Assembly (NCBI GenBank): GCA_037962975.1
Contig: CM075673.1
Coordinates: 159,484,667 to 159,548,666 of the forward strand
DNA from: Clitoria ternatea
Lineage: Eukaryota > Streptophyta > Magnoliopsida > Fabales > Fabaceae
Reading direction: 5' to 3'
Length of the DNA stretch: 64,000 nucleotides
Below are positions 34,607-47,060 of the stretch, in pieces. A model generated the notes under the pieces. The model did not search any database. It saw only the letters and a program-made list of their open reading frames with translations, and was not told where the DNA came from. Each line of letters starts with the position of its first letter. Within the stretch, counting starts at the first letter, position 1. A program made the position numbers and the translations under genes.

Positions 34607-35394
34607 ATTTTGAGGGTCAAGCCCGTTAAATTGATCTTGTGTGTTTTGTTGATTGTTAATTATTTTATCCTTCATATTTATTTATTATGTTATTCTCGTT
34701 GTTCATCTAATCTTCCATTAATTTTAGATTTTATATTATTTTTTTACTTCTTTATTGCCTTAATTTAGAACCATAGGGTAGAAGACATATGATATTTATT
34801 TTGCCTTATGTTTGTTCATTATGAAGAATGGGTAAAAATCCAGGTATGAATGCCCCACACACTTCACATTCATCATAATGCACACACTATTAGAAGGGAC
34901 CCTATTCCCGGGCCCCGTAAAAGATATAGGCTAGGGGAGATTATTAGCGGTGTCATTTAGGACGAGATGTCCTACTATGATTCGCGTGAAAATCTCAGCC
35001 GGGGTGTTATCTTAGTTATGATGTCCGCACTAAGTAGGATTCCCTACTTTTTGCATAAGACTCATAGCTAAAGATCAGAGCTCCGGTGACCTTCTTAGAA
35101 TTAATTAGAACAATCATCTTTTGAAGAAACACGATTAAATAGCCTTAGAGCCAATTAGGTGGTTACCTTGTCTAAGACACAATTGGGCAAACATTCCTTT
35201 TATCTTTTATTCATTTGCACAAAGTTTTTTTTAAAAAAATCATCAAAAATGTATGTTTTCTATACTTAAGTCATGATAAATATTATTACACTCTTATGTA
35301 AGGATATTTATCAAACTGTTTTCTTTGTTAATCTGATTCATTTATTTCTTTTGTTAAAGGTAAAATTTAAACATCGGTAAGTATCATTAAAAAA
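34607..35394 (+). other. Ogre leader
   Basis: Untranslated leader between primer site and ORF1; no coding region supported. A GC-richer patch (34890-35100) contains CCCGGGCCCC near 34909. Confidence 0.6.
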
Positions 35395-37257
35395 ATGGAA
35401 TTTAACATGAGATCAAGTGATCAAGAAGTGAAGGCAACTCGTTTAAAAAATTTGTTACACCTCAAAGTCATCAAATCAAATACTAGCAATCTATTGTCCT
35501 TAAGCAAAAGGATAGATATTACTCAGAAAATGACCTTTACAAGGAAGTATGGAAAGATCCTAAAATTCTTAGAGGTCGAAGTGCAAGAGGGGGCCCTTAC
35601 TGCTCTAGCTCAATTTTATGATCCTCCTCTCTGCTGTTTTACATTCAAAGACTTCCAGATAGCTCCTACTTTGGAGGAGTTTGAACAGATATTTGGCTTA
35701 CCATTAGAAGATTTGAAACCTTATCGTCGAACTGAACATCATGCTTTAATCTTTAGTATAGCTCGCATTCTCAAGATGGATCCTGAAATGCTTAAGAAGG
35801 CTCAATTAAACAGGAACCAAATTTCAGGATTCGCACTAAGCTTCTTTTAGCAGCAACTCCTCAGTCAGGCAGGGAAAGGAGAATGGGACGTGTTTGTTGA
35901 CATTTTGGCGTTGGCCATCTACGGTGTGATCCTCTTCCCAAGCCTTGATAATTATATTGATTTCAAGGCAATTGATGTTTTCCTAGCTAGAAAGCTTAGA
36001 GGTGAAAGTTCCATGATTGCTATCTTAGCTGATATCTATTGTATAATGGATTCCTGTCACAACCGGAATGGGAAGAAGATCGTCTGTTGTCTACCCGCCT
36101 TGTATCTATGGCTTACTTCTCATGTATTCAATCAAGTTGGCAAGGTTGAATGTCCTATCTCTGATTTGAAGCTCCTTAGGTTAACCAAGAAGACTAATAG
36201 GGAGTGGGCAGGACATTTGGCAGGATTATCTGCTAGCATGATTCGATGGTACCCTCAGTGGATGAACGTGGATTCCATTATTTACTGTTGTGGGAAATTT
36301 CTGAATGTGCCTCTCATAGGAACTTAAGGATGCATCAATTACAATCCTAGCATTGCGAAAAGACAACTTGCTTATCCTATGATACAGCCTCCCAAAGAAG
36401 AAACAGTAACACCTTTTCTTCATTATTATATTAAGGGAAATAGTGCTCCTGTTATTCAAACTGTCATTGATGCTTGGGGCAAGGTCCATAGAAAAGGAAA
36501 AGAATTGGGTGTCCAAAGTTATGCTGCAAAAGAAAGTTACCACAGGTGGATTTCAAATAGGGTAGCCATTCTCAAATTACCCTTCAAAGATCACGGTGCT
36601 CATGTGAGAAATCCAGTTCCTGATGAAAGCAAAGAGATTGAAAACTTGAGGAGTAAGTTGGTTGAAATGACAAAGAAAAATCAAGCTTTAGAGGATGATT
36701 TAATCAAAATTCAACAAGACAATGCTTCCCTTAAAAGAAAAAGGTGTGAATTAGAAAATACCTTTGAAGACATGGGTAAAAAGCAGCGAATTGAAAGAGA
36801 ACATATGATGCAATTGGATCAATGCCTCCAAATAGCGAACAACCAATTGAAGACCAAAGAGAAACAAAAGGATGATATATTGGCTGACAAATGGCGGTTA
36901 CGAGAAATTCTAGCCAAGAAAAAAGAAGAAGCTCAAGTTCAAAAGAACCTTATGCAAGCATGAATTGATGAACTGGAACGACAAGTCAGAGATGTCGTCA
37001 GTGCTTATGAGCGTGAAATAAATGAAGAAAAATGGCAAGCCATGGAAGATAAGGATAGATATGAAGAGATTATACGTTTAATGACCCTAGAAAGGGTTGA
37101 GTTGGAAAGTCTTGTCTATTCTTGGAGAGACCGTTTTTCTAATCTAACCGGTCTTGCTAATGGAACACTTGGAGATATTCCTCACCTGTTAAAGAAGGCT
37201 GAAGCAATGATGAATCTGCTTTCTACACCAGAGGAAATTGCAATTGATCTGTCCTGA
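35395..37257 (+). pseudogene. Ogre ORF1 protein (plant-mobile-domain/DUF7745-like plus coiled coil), three nonsense codons
   Basis: One frame runs from the ATG at 35395 to TGA at 37255-37257, broken by stops at 35848, 36325 and 36961. Each can be read as a C-to-T change (CAG, CAA and CGA codons). The N-terminal half contains motifs such as YDPPLCCFTFKDFQIAPTLE and VILFPSLDNYIDFKAIDVF, which fit the family found in Ogre ORF1 and in DUF7745/plant mobile domain proteins. Residues of about 410-600 are a charged coiled coil. Ogre ORF1 has no established function. It lies upstream of gag, as expected. Confidence 0.75.
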
Positions 37258-38222
37258 ACCGGGGTCTAAAGATCCAGACTCAAGTCAATCACAAATAGTA
37301 TGCAAATACTGTGTAGAAGACCGGATGTATGAGTATCCGGTGTAATATCCGTTGTCCTTGAATGAGGAGAGCGGATTGGGCGTCCTGGAGATCCTTCACA
37401 CCGACCTAACGCGTTGAAGTGGGCGAATGGTGGTGTCACCTGCAAAGATTCTCCGACGCTCAAGTCAGTGATGATATTCCAAGTAAGGAATGTATTTCAG
37501 GGAGTAATCGTTTATAAATTCAGTTGAAGATCCCCCACTTCATTCATGAAAATGAGTTCATATACCTGATTGGCTCGTTTTACGAGGACTCGTTAGTGGG
37601 GAACCACTAACTCCCATTAGCATTATTTTATTGCGCACTTACCAGCATGATTGGGTCAAGTGGCTATTTTATATTGAGCATGGAGAATATAGACTAGGAT
37701 TAGGGAACAAGTTGACCATCCCGTGAGTAGAATTTGGCTCGTAGTGCAGGGAATTATTGATCGATCCCTGTAGCAATGATCCTTGTCTTTCACACAGTGA
37801 CGTGTGTGTTGTCCGGTGTCATGGTGTTATCCTGAACGACCGGTATAGGGAGAACGCCCGATACGGAATTACAGTCCGGATGTATACCGATGACACCGGT
37901 TACACGTTGATGTCTTGACAAAGACGTTGATATATGTCTTACAGATCGGATACCGGTATTGAGACCGGATCGGCAATATTCATCCAATACTGCAAGGGGC
38001 AATTGGATGAAATGAAGGTCTGGATTGCTAGAGCGAGAGAGAATTGATTTTGATTTGTTGTAACAAATAATGTATCAGAACTTGTTGATCAATGAATAAA
38101 TCTCATGTTGAATTTCCATTTTTCTTCTAACTTAGTACTTTAGAAAAAGACATTCTAAAAGAAAGGTTTATCTTTGCTTACCGATATTTAAAATTCATCA
38201 TGTATTTACTTTACATCTCTTT
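37258..38222 (+). other. Ogre ORF1-gag spacer
   Basis: This non-coding spacer is locally rich in CCGG-containing phrases such as ACCGGATG and GTCCGGTG (37320-37980). No gene is supported. Why the spacer is so long is unclear. Confidence 0.6.
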
Positions 38223-41200
38223 ATGTCATTTAACAACACTTGTTCTTGTACCCAAGGGGAGTTTCTTTGTATTTCTACTCACATCACGGGGAGGAAGGGC
38301 TTAAAGCATCCTTATCAAACCCGACTGCAAACAAGACTCATGGCAGAGCCGAAAAACTCAGTTGAAGAATTGAGGAATAAAGTTGGCCAGATCAAGGAAC
38401 AGATGGCAGAAATACTTAAGCTCCTTGAAAAAAGAGGTACAGAAAGGGGATCCTCTACAGGAAATGGGGAACAAACATCCGCTCCTCAAGTTCAAGCTCA
38501 AGAGGGAAGCCCTATACCTTTAAATGATCCTGCTTCAGTCACTGAAACTCCATTCATCCCACACCAACCTTATGGTATGCCATTGCCACCTTTTGTTTCC
38601 CAAGACGGGAATGTTTAGCAAGCATATGCTTGGCCTCCATATGGCCTACCTCAAGGATATTACACCATGCACTCTAATCCTAATCAAGAAAATCCTCCTG
38701 CTGCTCAGCAAATTCCTAATCCCCCAACATCTAACCCTCCAAATTTTAACCAATCAACAGTTGTTCCCCAAAACACTCAGGCTCCACCCAATGTCACCCC
38801 ACCTAATACAATTCCACCATAAAACCACCAGATTCCAAATGATACCACACAACCAAACCCACAAACAGTCCTATATTATTTCCTTTATGTTTGCCCAATA
38901 CCATAGGCAGGTGTTTCCCAAAACTTGTCACACAAAGCTCAGGTCCCTCCACCAAATTCTGATCAGCCAGCAGTGCCTTTGTCAAAAGGGCAAATGGAAA
39001 TATTGGAAGAAAAGTTACGTGCAGTAGAGGGAGGAAGTGGCTTAGGCGTAACAAATATTTCTGAATTATGCCTAGTCCCAGATGTGGTAATTCCTCCTAA
39101 ATTCAAATTGCCAGAATTTGATAAATACAAAGGAATAACTTGTCCTCGTAACCATTTAACCATGTACTGCCGAAAGATGGCTGGATATGCTTATGATGAA
39201 AAGTTGCTGATTCATTTTTTTCAAGATAGCCTTGCTGGGGCAGCATTGAGCTGGTACACTCACCTTGAACGAACTCGTATTCGTTGTTGGAAGGATCTAG
39301 CCGATGCCTTTCTAAAGCAGTACAAATACAATATGGACATGGCACCAGACCGGCTGCAACTTTAGAATATGACCAAAAGGAATACTGAGTCCTTTAAAGA
39401 ATATGCTCAACGATGGAGAGAAATGGCTGCACAAGTTGAACCACCCCTGATAGAGAAAAAGATAGTGGCAATGTTCATTGACACTCTTCAGCCACCGTTC
39501 TATAAAAGGATGCTTGGGAGTGTATCATCAAGCTTTTCTAATATGGTGGTAATAGGAGAAAGAATTGAAAGTGGTTTGAGGACAGGAAAAGTTGTCCAAA
39601 GTTCACCGTCAATAGGAAGACCTATGACAGGGGCAGGAAGAAGAAAAGGTGAGGAAGCAAATGCTATAACGGGAAATCAAGGTCAACATAATCAAAAAAT
39701 GTTCCACCTTTCCCCTTTCCCTTTCCAGCCTCATTATCCACCATACGGACCTTACCCTTATGTAGCTGCTGCTTCTGGAAATCCATTTCCTCATCCTCAA
39801 TCATACAGACCCCCACCTATCCATAATTTTAAGAATACACCACCTCCTCCTCCCCAACAATAGATGCAAAATCTCAACCTAAATCCTCCACTAAAAAAGC
39901 CAAACAATGACCGTCCTTCTGTCCAATTCGATCCAATTCCCATGACATATACTAAACTTTTGCCTCAACTTCTCAAAAGTTCTCTTGTTGTACGATGTCC
40001 TTTAAAACCCGTAGGGCCACCCTATCCTAAGGGGTATGATCCTAATGTGAAGTGTGATTATCATGCTAGGGCACCGGGGTATTCTATTGAAAATTACATT
40101 GCCTTAAAGTTTAAGGTATGTGATTTGATAAATGCCAAGTGGCTGGATTTCAAAGAAGGCTCCCCAAATGTGATTAGAAATCCTTTGCCTAATCATAGAA
40201 ATACTGGGGTAAATGCAATAACACATGATTTGGGAAGTGATCATGTTAGGAATGTTTCAGATATCAAAACTCCTCTCCCATGGATCTATAATGAACTTTT
40301 GAGGAAAAGATTATTATCTGAAACTCAAAGTTCTAATGAGGACATTCATAATCAGATGCCTGTTGATGCAAAGTTTATTGAAGTGCTTCAAAAATTACTT
40401 AACACACATCTGGTACAAGTTTATCGTCGCCCTTACAATGATGTCAACATGATCCATGGGCAGCATGGTACAAGCTCAGTAAGCCTAGTCACCCCCATTC
40501 CTTTGGTGGTCTATTACACCAAGAAACCTTTGACCGAACCAGTCATAAACCATCCGTCCTTGACAATTAGGACCCCATCTCCATTTTCATACAAAGATAC
40601 CCATGCAGTACCTTGGAAGTATAAAGTGGATGTAATCCCTCAACTCCTAAAGGGATCATCATCCTCGGTAACCAATATTTCTGAGACAAGTGGAATGACT
40701 AGGAGCGGACGAGTTTATGCTCCTGAAAACTTAAGAAAAGAGGATACACCTGAAAGTGAAAAAGAAAGTCGTGGTAAAGAACAAGACCCTCCCCAAGGAA
40801 TAACAGAGGAAGATGCTTGTGAATTTTTGAAATTCATTAAGCAAAATGAATACCAGGTCCTCAACCAATTAAATCACACTCCTGTAAAAATATCCTTGTT
40901 ATCTCTCTTATTGGATTCAGAACCACATCGTGGAAGGTTATTGAAAGTCTGGAATAAAGCACATGTTGCAAAAGATATTTCGCCAGAAAAGTTGAAAGGA
41001 ATAGTAGTGCATATTGCCTCAAATGACTACTTAACTTTCACCGATGAAGAGATACCTACTGAAGGGAGAGGTCATAACAAGGCATTACACATCTCTGTTA
41101 AGTGTCAAGATCATATTTTAGCCAAGGTCCTAGTTGATAATGGCTCCTCTCTGAATATCATGCCAAAGTCCACTTTAAATCAATTACCTTTTAATGGGAC

Positions 41201-41970
41201 ACATATGAAGCCGAGCTCAATGGTGGTAAGAGCTTTTGACGGTACTCGGAGAGAGGTTATTGGAGATATTGAGATCCTCATCCAAGTAGGCCCATGCACC
41301 TTCAACGTATTGTTTCAAGTGATGGATATCAATCCTACTTATAGCTGCCTATTGGGGAGGCCTTGGATACATTCTGCCGGTGTGGTTCCATCTACCTTTC
41401 ATCAAAAGCTCAAATTTATGGTAAACAACAAGCTAATCATTGTTTCTGGTGAGGGAGATTTCCTTATCAGCAAGCCCATGTCAACTCTATATATAGAAGC
41501 GGCCGAAGAAAGTCTTAAGACTTCCTTCCAATCATTGGAAATTGCTTACACCACTTATGTGAGCGAAGGGTTACAACTAGCTCGTCCTTCCAAAGCTTCT
41601 ATGATGGTGGCTAAAGTGATGATGAAATCTTTGGGAAGATGCTTGATGGAGGAGTAGACCCATTATTGGTTAAGGAGAATAAGAACGGCTTTGGGCTGGG
41701 ATATCATCCATCTCCTATGGAAAGAGCGAAGGTTTTCACATATAAAAGAGAAAAACAACTTGCACGGTTAGAAAATCGAGAACCCCTAACTATGAGGATC
41801 CCTATCTGTGACCTTTACCAAAGCTTCAGGAGCGCAGGCTTGACATCTCCAGACCAAGTGGCGGTCGTCGATGATGAGTCCAAGAGAGAAGAAGACTTGA
41901 TTTACCCTTGTTCTTCAGATACTGAGCTGTGTAATTGGGAAGCCGTCGAGCTTCCAGAGATCATTTCAAA
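38223..41970 (+). pseudogene. Ogre gag-protease, broken
   Basis: Gag and protease share a frame from 38223 to 41657. The frame contains stops at 38616, 38819, 38904-38906, 39363 and 39861, all in positions where CAA or CAG would be expected. A frame change near 41640 then leads into the last exon piece ending at 41970. Motifs are a coiled N-terminus (VEELRNKVGQIKEQM), the retrotransposon Gag core (GAALSWYTHLERTRI, WKDLADAFLKQYKYN), a Pro-rich tail and the protease site VDNGSSLNIMP (about 41132), the DNGS form usual for Tat elements. MAEPKNS at 38340 is an alternative start. Confidence 0.82.
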
Positions 41971-42139
41971 GTAATTGTTCACTTTGTAGGTTTTTGTTTA
42001 AATCCTTTGGCTATGCCTAAAGCCTTAGGATGAATTTTAATAAGGGCAAAACATGTTTCCTTTATCATTTCAAATAAATAAATATTGAGTTCAATTATTA
42101 TTTTCCTTATTTTGCCTTTTTATATTAAATAAATTGCAG
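41971..42139 (+). other. Ogre-type intron between protease and RT
   Basis: The donor is TTCAAA/GTAATT and the acceptor AAATTGCAG/ATCTG, enclosing 169 bp of T-rich DNA. Joining gives an uninterrupted frame across the junction (a Lys codon split 2+1), whereas the unspliced frame stops at once. Ogre elements are known for an intron at this place. Confidence 0.8.
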
Positions 42140-44045
42140 ATCTGAAATTGAATTCCAAAATAATAAGATTGCTTTCTCCCATTATGATTTTAATCCAACA
42201 AGTGAAGAGGACGAAGAGTCTGATGAACCTTCCCCTGAATTACTAAGGCTGCTAGATCAGGAAGATAAAGAAATTTCTCCCTATCTAGAAATTATTGAAG
42301 TCATAAATTTAGGGAGTGAAGAAAATAAACAAGAAATCAAGATCGGCACCTCTTTGAGTAGAGAACATAGGAGGGAATTAATAGAATTATTGGTCGAATT
42401 CAGTGATGTGTTTGCTTGGTCGTATCAGGATATGCTGGGATTAGATAACTGCATCATTGAACACAAGTTGCCATTGAAACCCGGTTGCGTCCCCATAAAG
42501 CAGAAGTTAAGAAGGATGAAGCCAGAAATTCTCTTAAAGATTAAAGAAGAGATAACCAAACAGTTGGATGTTGGGTTCTTGGCTGTCTCCAAATACCCTG
42601 AATGGGTGGCCAACATTGTTTCGGTCCCGAAGAAAGATGGGAAGGTACGAATGTGTGTTGATTATCGGGATTTGAATAGAGCTAGCCCAAAAGATGACTT
42701 TCCATTACCACATATTAATGTTCTTGTTGATAACACGGCCCAACATTCTATTTTTTCATTCATGGATGGATTTTCTGGGTATAACCAAATCAAGATGGCA
42801 CCCGAAGACATGGAAAAAACCACTTTCATTACTTTGTGGGGAACCTTCTGCTACAAGCTGATGTCTTTTGGATTGAAAAATGCTGGTGCCACTTACCAAA
42901 GAGCGATGGTAACCTTATTTCATGACATGATGCATAAAGAGATAGAGGTTTATGTGGATGATATTATTGCCAAATCCAAATCCGTTGAAGGTCACTTGAT
43001 TGACTTACGAAAGCTCTTTGAATGCCTGAGAAAATTCAAACTCAGATTAAATCCGACTAAATGCACTTTTGGGGCTAGATCTGGAAGGTTGCTTGGTTTC
43101 ATTGTCAGTGAGAAAGGTATCGAAGTGGATCCTGATAAAGTAAAGGTAATCATGGAAATGCCTGCTCCTAGAACTGAAAAGGAAGTACGAGGATTCCTTG
43201 GAAGGTTGAATTACATAGCTCGTTTCATTTCTCAACTAACAGCTGTATGTAATCCAATCTTTAAGTTGCTTCGTAAAAATCAACCATCACAATGGAATGA
43301 TGATTGTCAGGAGGCCTTTGACCAAATAAAGCAATACTTGCAATCCCCACCGATCTTGTTTCCCCCAACCCTGGGAAGACCACTCCTGTTGTATTTGACA
43401 GTGATAGATGAGTCTATGGGCTCTGTACTGGGGCAACATGATGAGTCTGGGAGAAAAGAGCATGCTATTTACTATTTAAGCAAAAAGTTCACTGAGTGCG
43501 AAGCATAATATTCCACTGTGGAACGAACTTGTTGTGCATTAGCATGGGCTGCTCGTCACCTAAGGCAATACATGTTATCTTATACTACTTGGTTGATATC
43601 TAAGATGAACCCAATTAAGTACATCTTTGAAAAACCGGCTCTGACGGGAAGAATAGCTCATTGGCAGGTTCTTTTGACTGAGTATGATATCATTCATGTC
43701 ACCTAAAAAGTTGTAAAAGGGAGTGCTTTGGCTGATCACTTGGCCCACCATCCCCTAAAAGAATACCAACCAATGTCATTCAAATTTCCTGACGAAAGTA
43801 TTATGATGTTGTCATAAGAGAAAGATTGTCCTAACAGAACTTGGATTTTGATGTTCGATGGGGCGTCGAATACACTGGGGCATGGGATTAGAGCCATCCT
43901 AATCTCACCAGATAACAAGCTTTTCCCATTCACTGCTAGACTTTGTTTTGATTGTACCAATAATATTGCAGAATATGAAGCTTGTGCTTTGGGGATTCAG
44001 GCGGCACTTGAAGCAAAGGTGAAATCTCTACAAATATACGGAGAT
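42140..44045 (+). pseudogene. Ogre RT-RNase H, interrupted by Tekay-B
   Basis: After the intron an acidic linker leads into RT with VPKKDGKVRMCVDYRDLN, FMDGFSGYNQI and the catalytic VYVDDII (about 42953), then RNase H and a second RNase H-like domain starting MFDGASNTLGHG (about 43851). In-frame stops lie at 43506, 43704 and 43815. The frame is cut after LQIYGD at 44045, where the Tekay-B LTR begins. The integrase is not in the window. Confidence 0.87.
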
Positions 44046-44348
44046 TGTAACATCCCGAATTTTAAAATAGAGAATTAATTACCGGAATAAATATTAGAAA
44101 TTGGTATATGGAGTATTTAATGTCCCAAACTATTGAGAATAATTAAATTGATAATTTTGGGAATTTTTGGTAAATTTTAGAGACCGGTTAAGCTGAAATT
44201 AAACCCGGTTGAAATATGGGTGTCGGACCAAGTATCTCGGAATGAGACAATATTGGTCAGGGCTGAAGAGAATATTATTGGGAATCCGAATATGTATTCG
44301 GAATAATTTTCAGATGATGTATTGAGCCTGAACGGAGAACCTGTTGGT

Positions 44349-44355
44349 TATAAAA
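44349..44355 (+). promoter_or_regulatory. Tekay-B LTR TATA box
   Basis: TATAAAA is followed by a pyrimidine-rich leader (44440-44520). The same site recurs in the 3' LTR at 53109-53115. Confidence 0.6.
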
Positions 44356-47060
44356 CGGTAAAGTTTTAATGAAGGGGAATTAAAATAAATCGAAAACCCA
44401 ATTTTCTTCTCCTTCTATTCACGTGGGAATGCTGAAGGTGGAACATTTACACTTCTTCTTCTTCTTCTCTTCACCATCTTCTTCATTTCTCTTTTCTTCT
44501 TCCTCCAAACCCTAGCAAAGTGGTATTATCTTCTACTCTCTTCCATTTTCGTTTTGGTGGAGCTTGAAGGAGGCTTGAGAGCTACTGTTTTTCCTTCTCC
44601 TCTTCCTCATTTTCACAACTTACTCTCCCTCTAAGGGAACCCATTTTCGTTTTTGGGTTTTGAGGTAAGTATACCCATCTTGCTAAGGTTTTGGTTATGG
44701 ATATATGGTATTTATGTGTTTTGAAACCATGCATGTGTATGAATATTCTTGAGGAGAGTATTTAATGCAAGAGTTTAATGTGGGTTTGTATGAGAATGAG
44801 GTTTCCTTGTGAAGTAATGAAGTGGATGTATTTATGGTTGGAAGGAGAAGAATATTTATGAAGGTTGTTGGAAATTTTATGAAACCCTAACTTCATGAAT
44901 TTGGGGGAAATGCATAATGGAGGTTGATGAGCATTAATTATTGATGATAAATGTGAGATATGATGTTTAAGGGTCATTGGTGATGATATTTTGTTGGTGG
45001 AAGTTAATAATGGAGAAACCCATGAAAGGGTTTGGTTGTTGAATGCATAATAATAAAGGGTAGCACCTAACCCATGGTGGTTATGGTGGATAAAATGAAA
45101 TAAAAGAGTTTGAGGGTTATAATAATATAAACATCAAGTTATTGATATATGTATAAGTATTTAAGTCTTAATGAGTAAGTAGAAAATTGATTGTATAATG
45201 TATTGTGATGTAGGAAGTGACCCCATTGATGAGGCGGAACCATCGAACCGCGTTGATCACTACTTCACTTGAGGTAGGAGGGGGTAACTTTTCTAAATGC
45301 ATGATTTCATCCATTGGTGATGTGAAAATATGTATATGTGATTATGTTAATGGTTGTTTGAATGGATGATATGATACGTTTGATTTGAATGCATTTAGAA
45401 TGATGATTGTTATATGGCATTGTGTTTGGGATGAAATTAATGATGTGATAATATTATATTAATGAAGTATGATGATGGTTTGCAACCATATGTGGATTGA
45501 GATTGTGATGTGAATATCCCAAATATGTGTGTATGATTTATTGAATGTGTATGCCACTAACTATTGATGAGAATAAGTCAAAGAAAATTGGGATTAGATA
45601 AGAATGATGAGAATATTGAAATCCACCAAGTAGTGGTGATGAATGATTAAATGTGGAGTGGCATCTAGGATGCATAGTGTGAGGATGAACTTGATTTGCA
45701 TTTGCATTGCATCCATGGCATATCATAGCTGTTTATGTGGAATATTAGGGGGTTCCACTAGGCAGGCCCAGTGGGAGGGCGGCTCAGTGCACGAGCGTAT
45801 TATGACTTTCCCCTGTGACTCGGTGTATGAGTCACGAAGCTGTCCATAGCTTGGTGACGAGGCACCCTATGTGGCAGGCCCAGTGGGCGGGCGGCTCTAT
45901 GGTGAGCGAGTTTACCTCGGTGTCCGATGGGGCACGGCTCTCTCGATGTGTGTTCGGGAGGGTCCCGTAGCACTTATGGTAGTTGAGGCCACGATGTTGA
46001 TCCGCAAGTCACAGGGTGACTAGTGCTACAGATGGGCGATAGCGGTTTGGTACCAGTAAAATAATGAGTATGTAAGCATGCTTGAATTGAGATATATGTG
46101 TACACAATTTTTCTACTGCAGTAGGGGCATAGTAGCACACCTATGCTTGTCCCACAATTGATTTAATGATATATTTTCCCACAGCTGGATCCGCATTGTT
46201 TGATAAGAAATTCTTGTGCATATGCATTAGCTTTAAGAGCATTTGCATATAGCTGGAGATATGCCTAGGTGAAAGCCCTTGGTGGCAACGGATGAATGAG
46301 AATTGAAAGGGGAAAGAGTTGAATACTAACCCGATGTGTGTGTTTGGCAATCCAAATGATTGATATTGTGAATGTATACTTGAAATTATAAGATGTATTG
46401 TGTATAATGTATGATGTGGTGTAATGATTGCTAATTGTGCAAGTATACATGTATTTTATCATAATGTATGACTTTAATTCATTTGGATTATGTTACTCAC
46501 CTCCCCGTTGCCATTTTTAAAGTTGATGTAGGTATGACTTAAATCCTACAACTTTTGGAGGCCGAGTATGAAGAAGGTAAAATATGGATAGGAATGCGTA
46601 AGCCTTGGCCGGCATGAAATCTGTTTTGTAGAGTATATGAGGTTTATATACTCAATTTTTGTAATGTTGGTAATTTTGGAGGTCATGGGAGAAAATTGGA
46701 CATGTTTGTGTAATGACAATTTTCATTCATGACCCAAAAGATGTAAAGAATGGATCTGAATACTTGACTTTGTTAAATGAATGGATGTTGTGTTTTTATG
46801 CTATATTATGGAGCTTGTGGAATGATGTGGAATATAGATGTATGTAGGGAGTGCATGTGGTTTGATGATGAATTTAAATTATATGCATGAGCTAATGTTA
46901 GCATGATGATGGTTAATGGTGAATGAGGCAGGTTCCAAGGGTGTTATATCATGTATAAATCTTGTAGGAACTGAATGAATTGCCATAGATTGAGTTTTAG
47001 TATGGTAGGTTGAGTGTTAGCAATGCAAGTTCACGTTTTCTGCTGAGTTTCTGCAGAACT

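Larger units (their letters stand above)
31234..44045 (+). mobile_element. Ogre-like Ty3/gypsy (Tat lineage) element, interrupted by Tekay-B
   Basis: Four Ogre hallmarks are visible: a long LTR (about 3.35 kb), the primer site TGGCGACTCCACTGGGGAC matching the tRNA-Arg type used by Ogre elements, an extra ORF upstream of gag, and a short intron between protease and RT. A second RNase H-like domain after the first (MFDGASNTLGHGI) is also typical of Tat elements. The element sits inside Gypsy-A's protease and is itself cut at 44045 within the second RNase H. Integrase and the 3' LTR would lie outside the window. Many nonsense codons make it non-functional. Confidence 0.9.
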
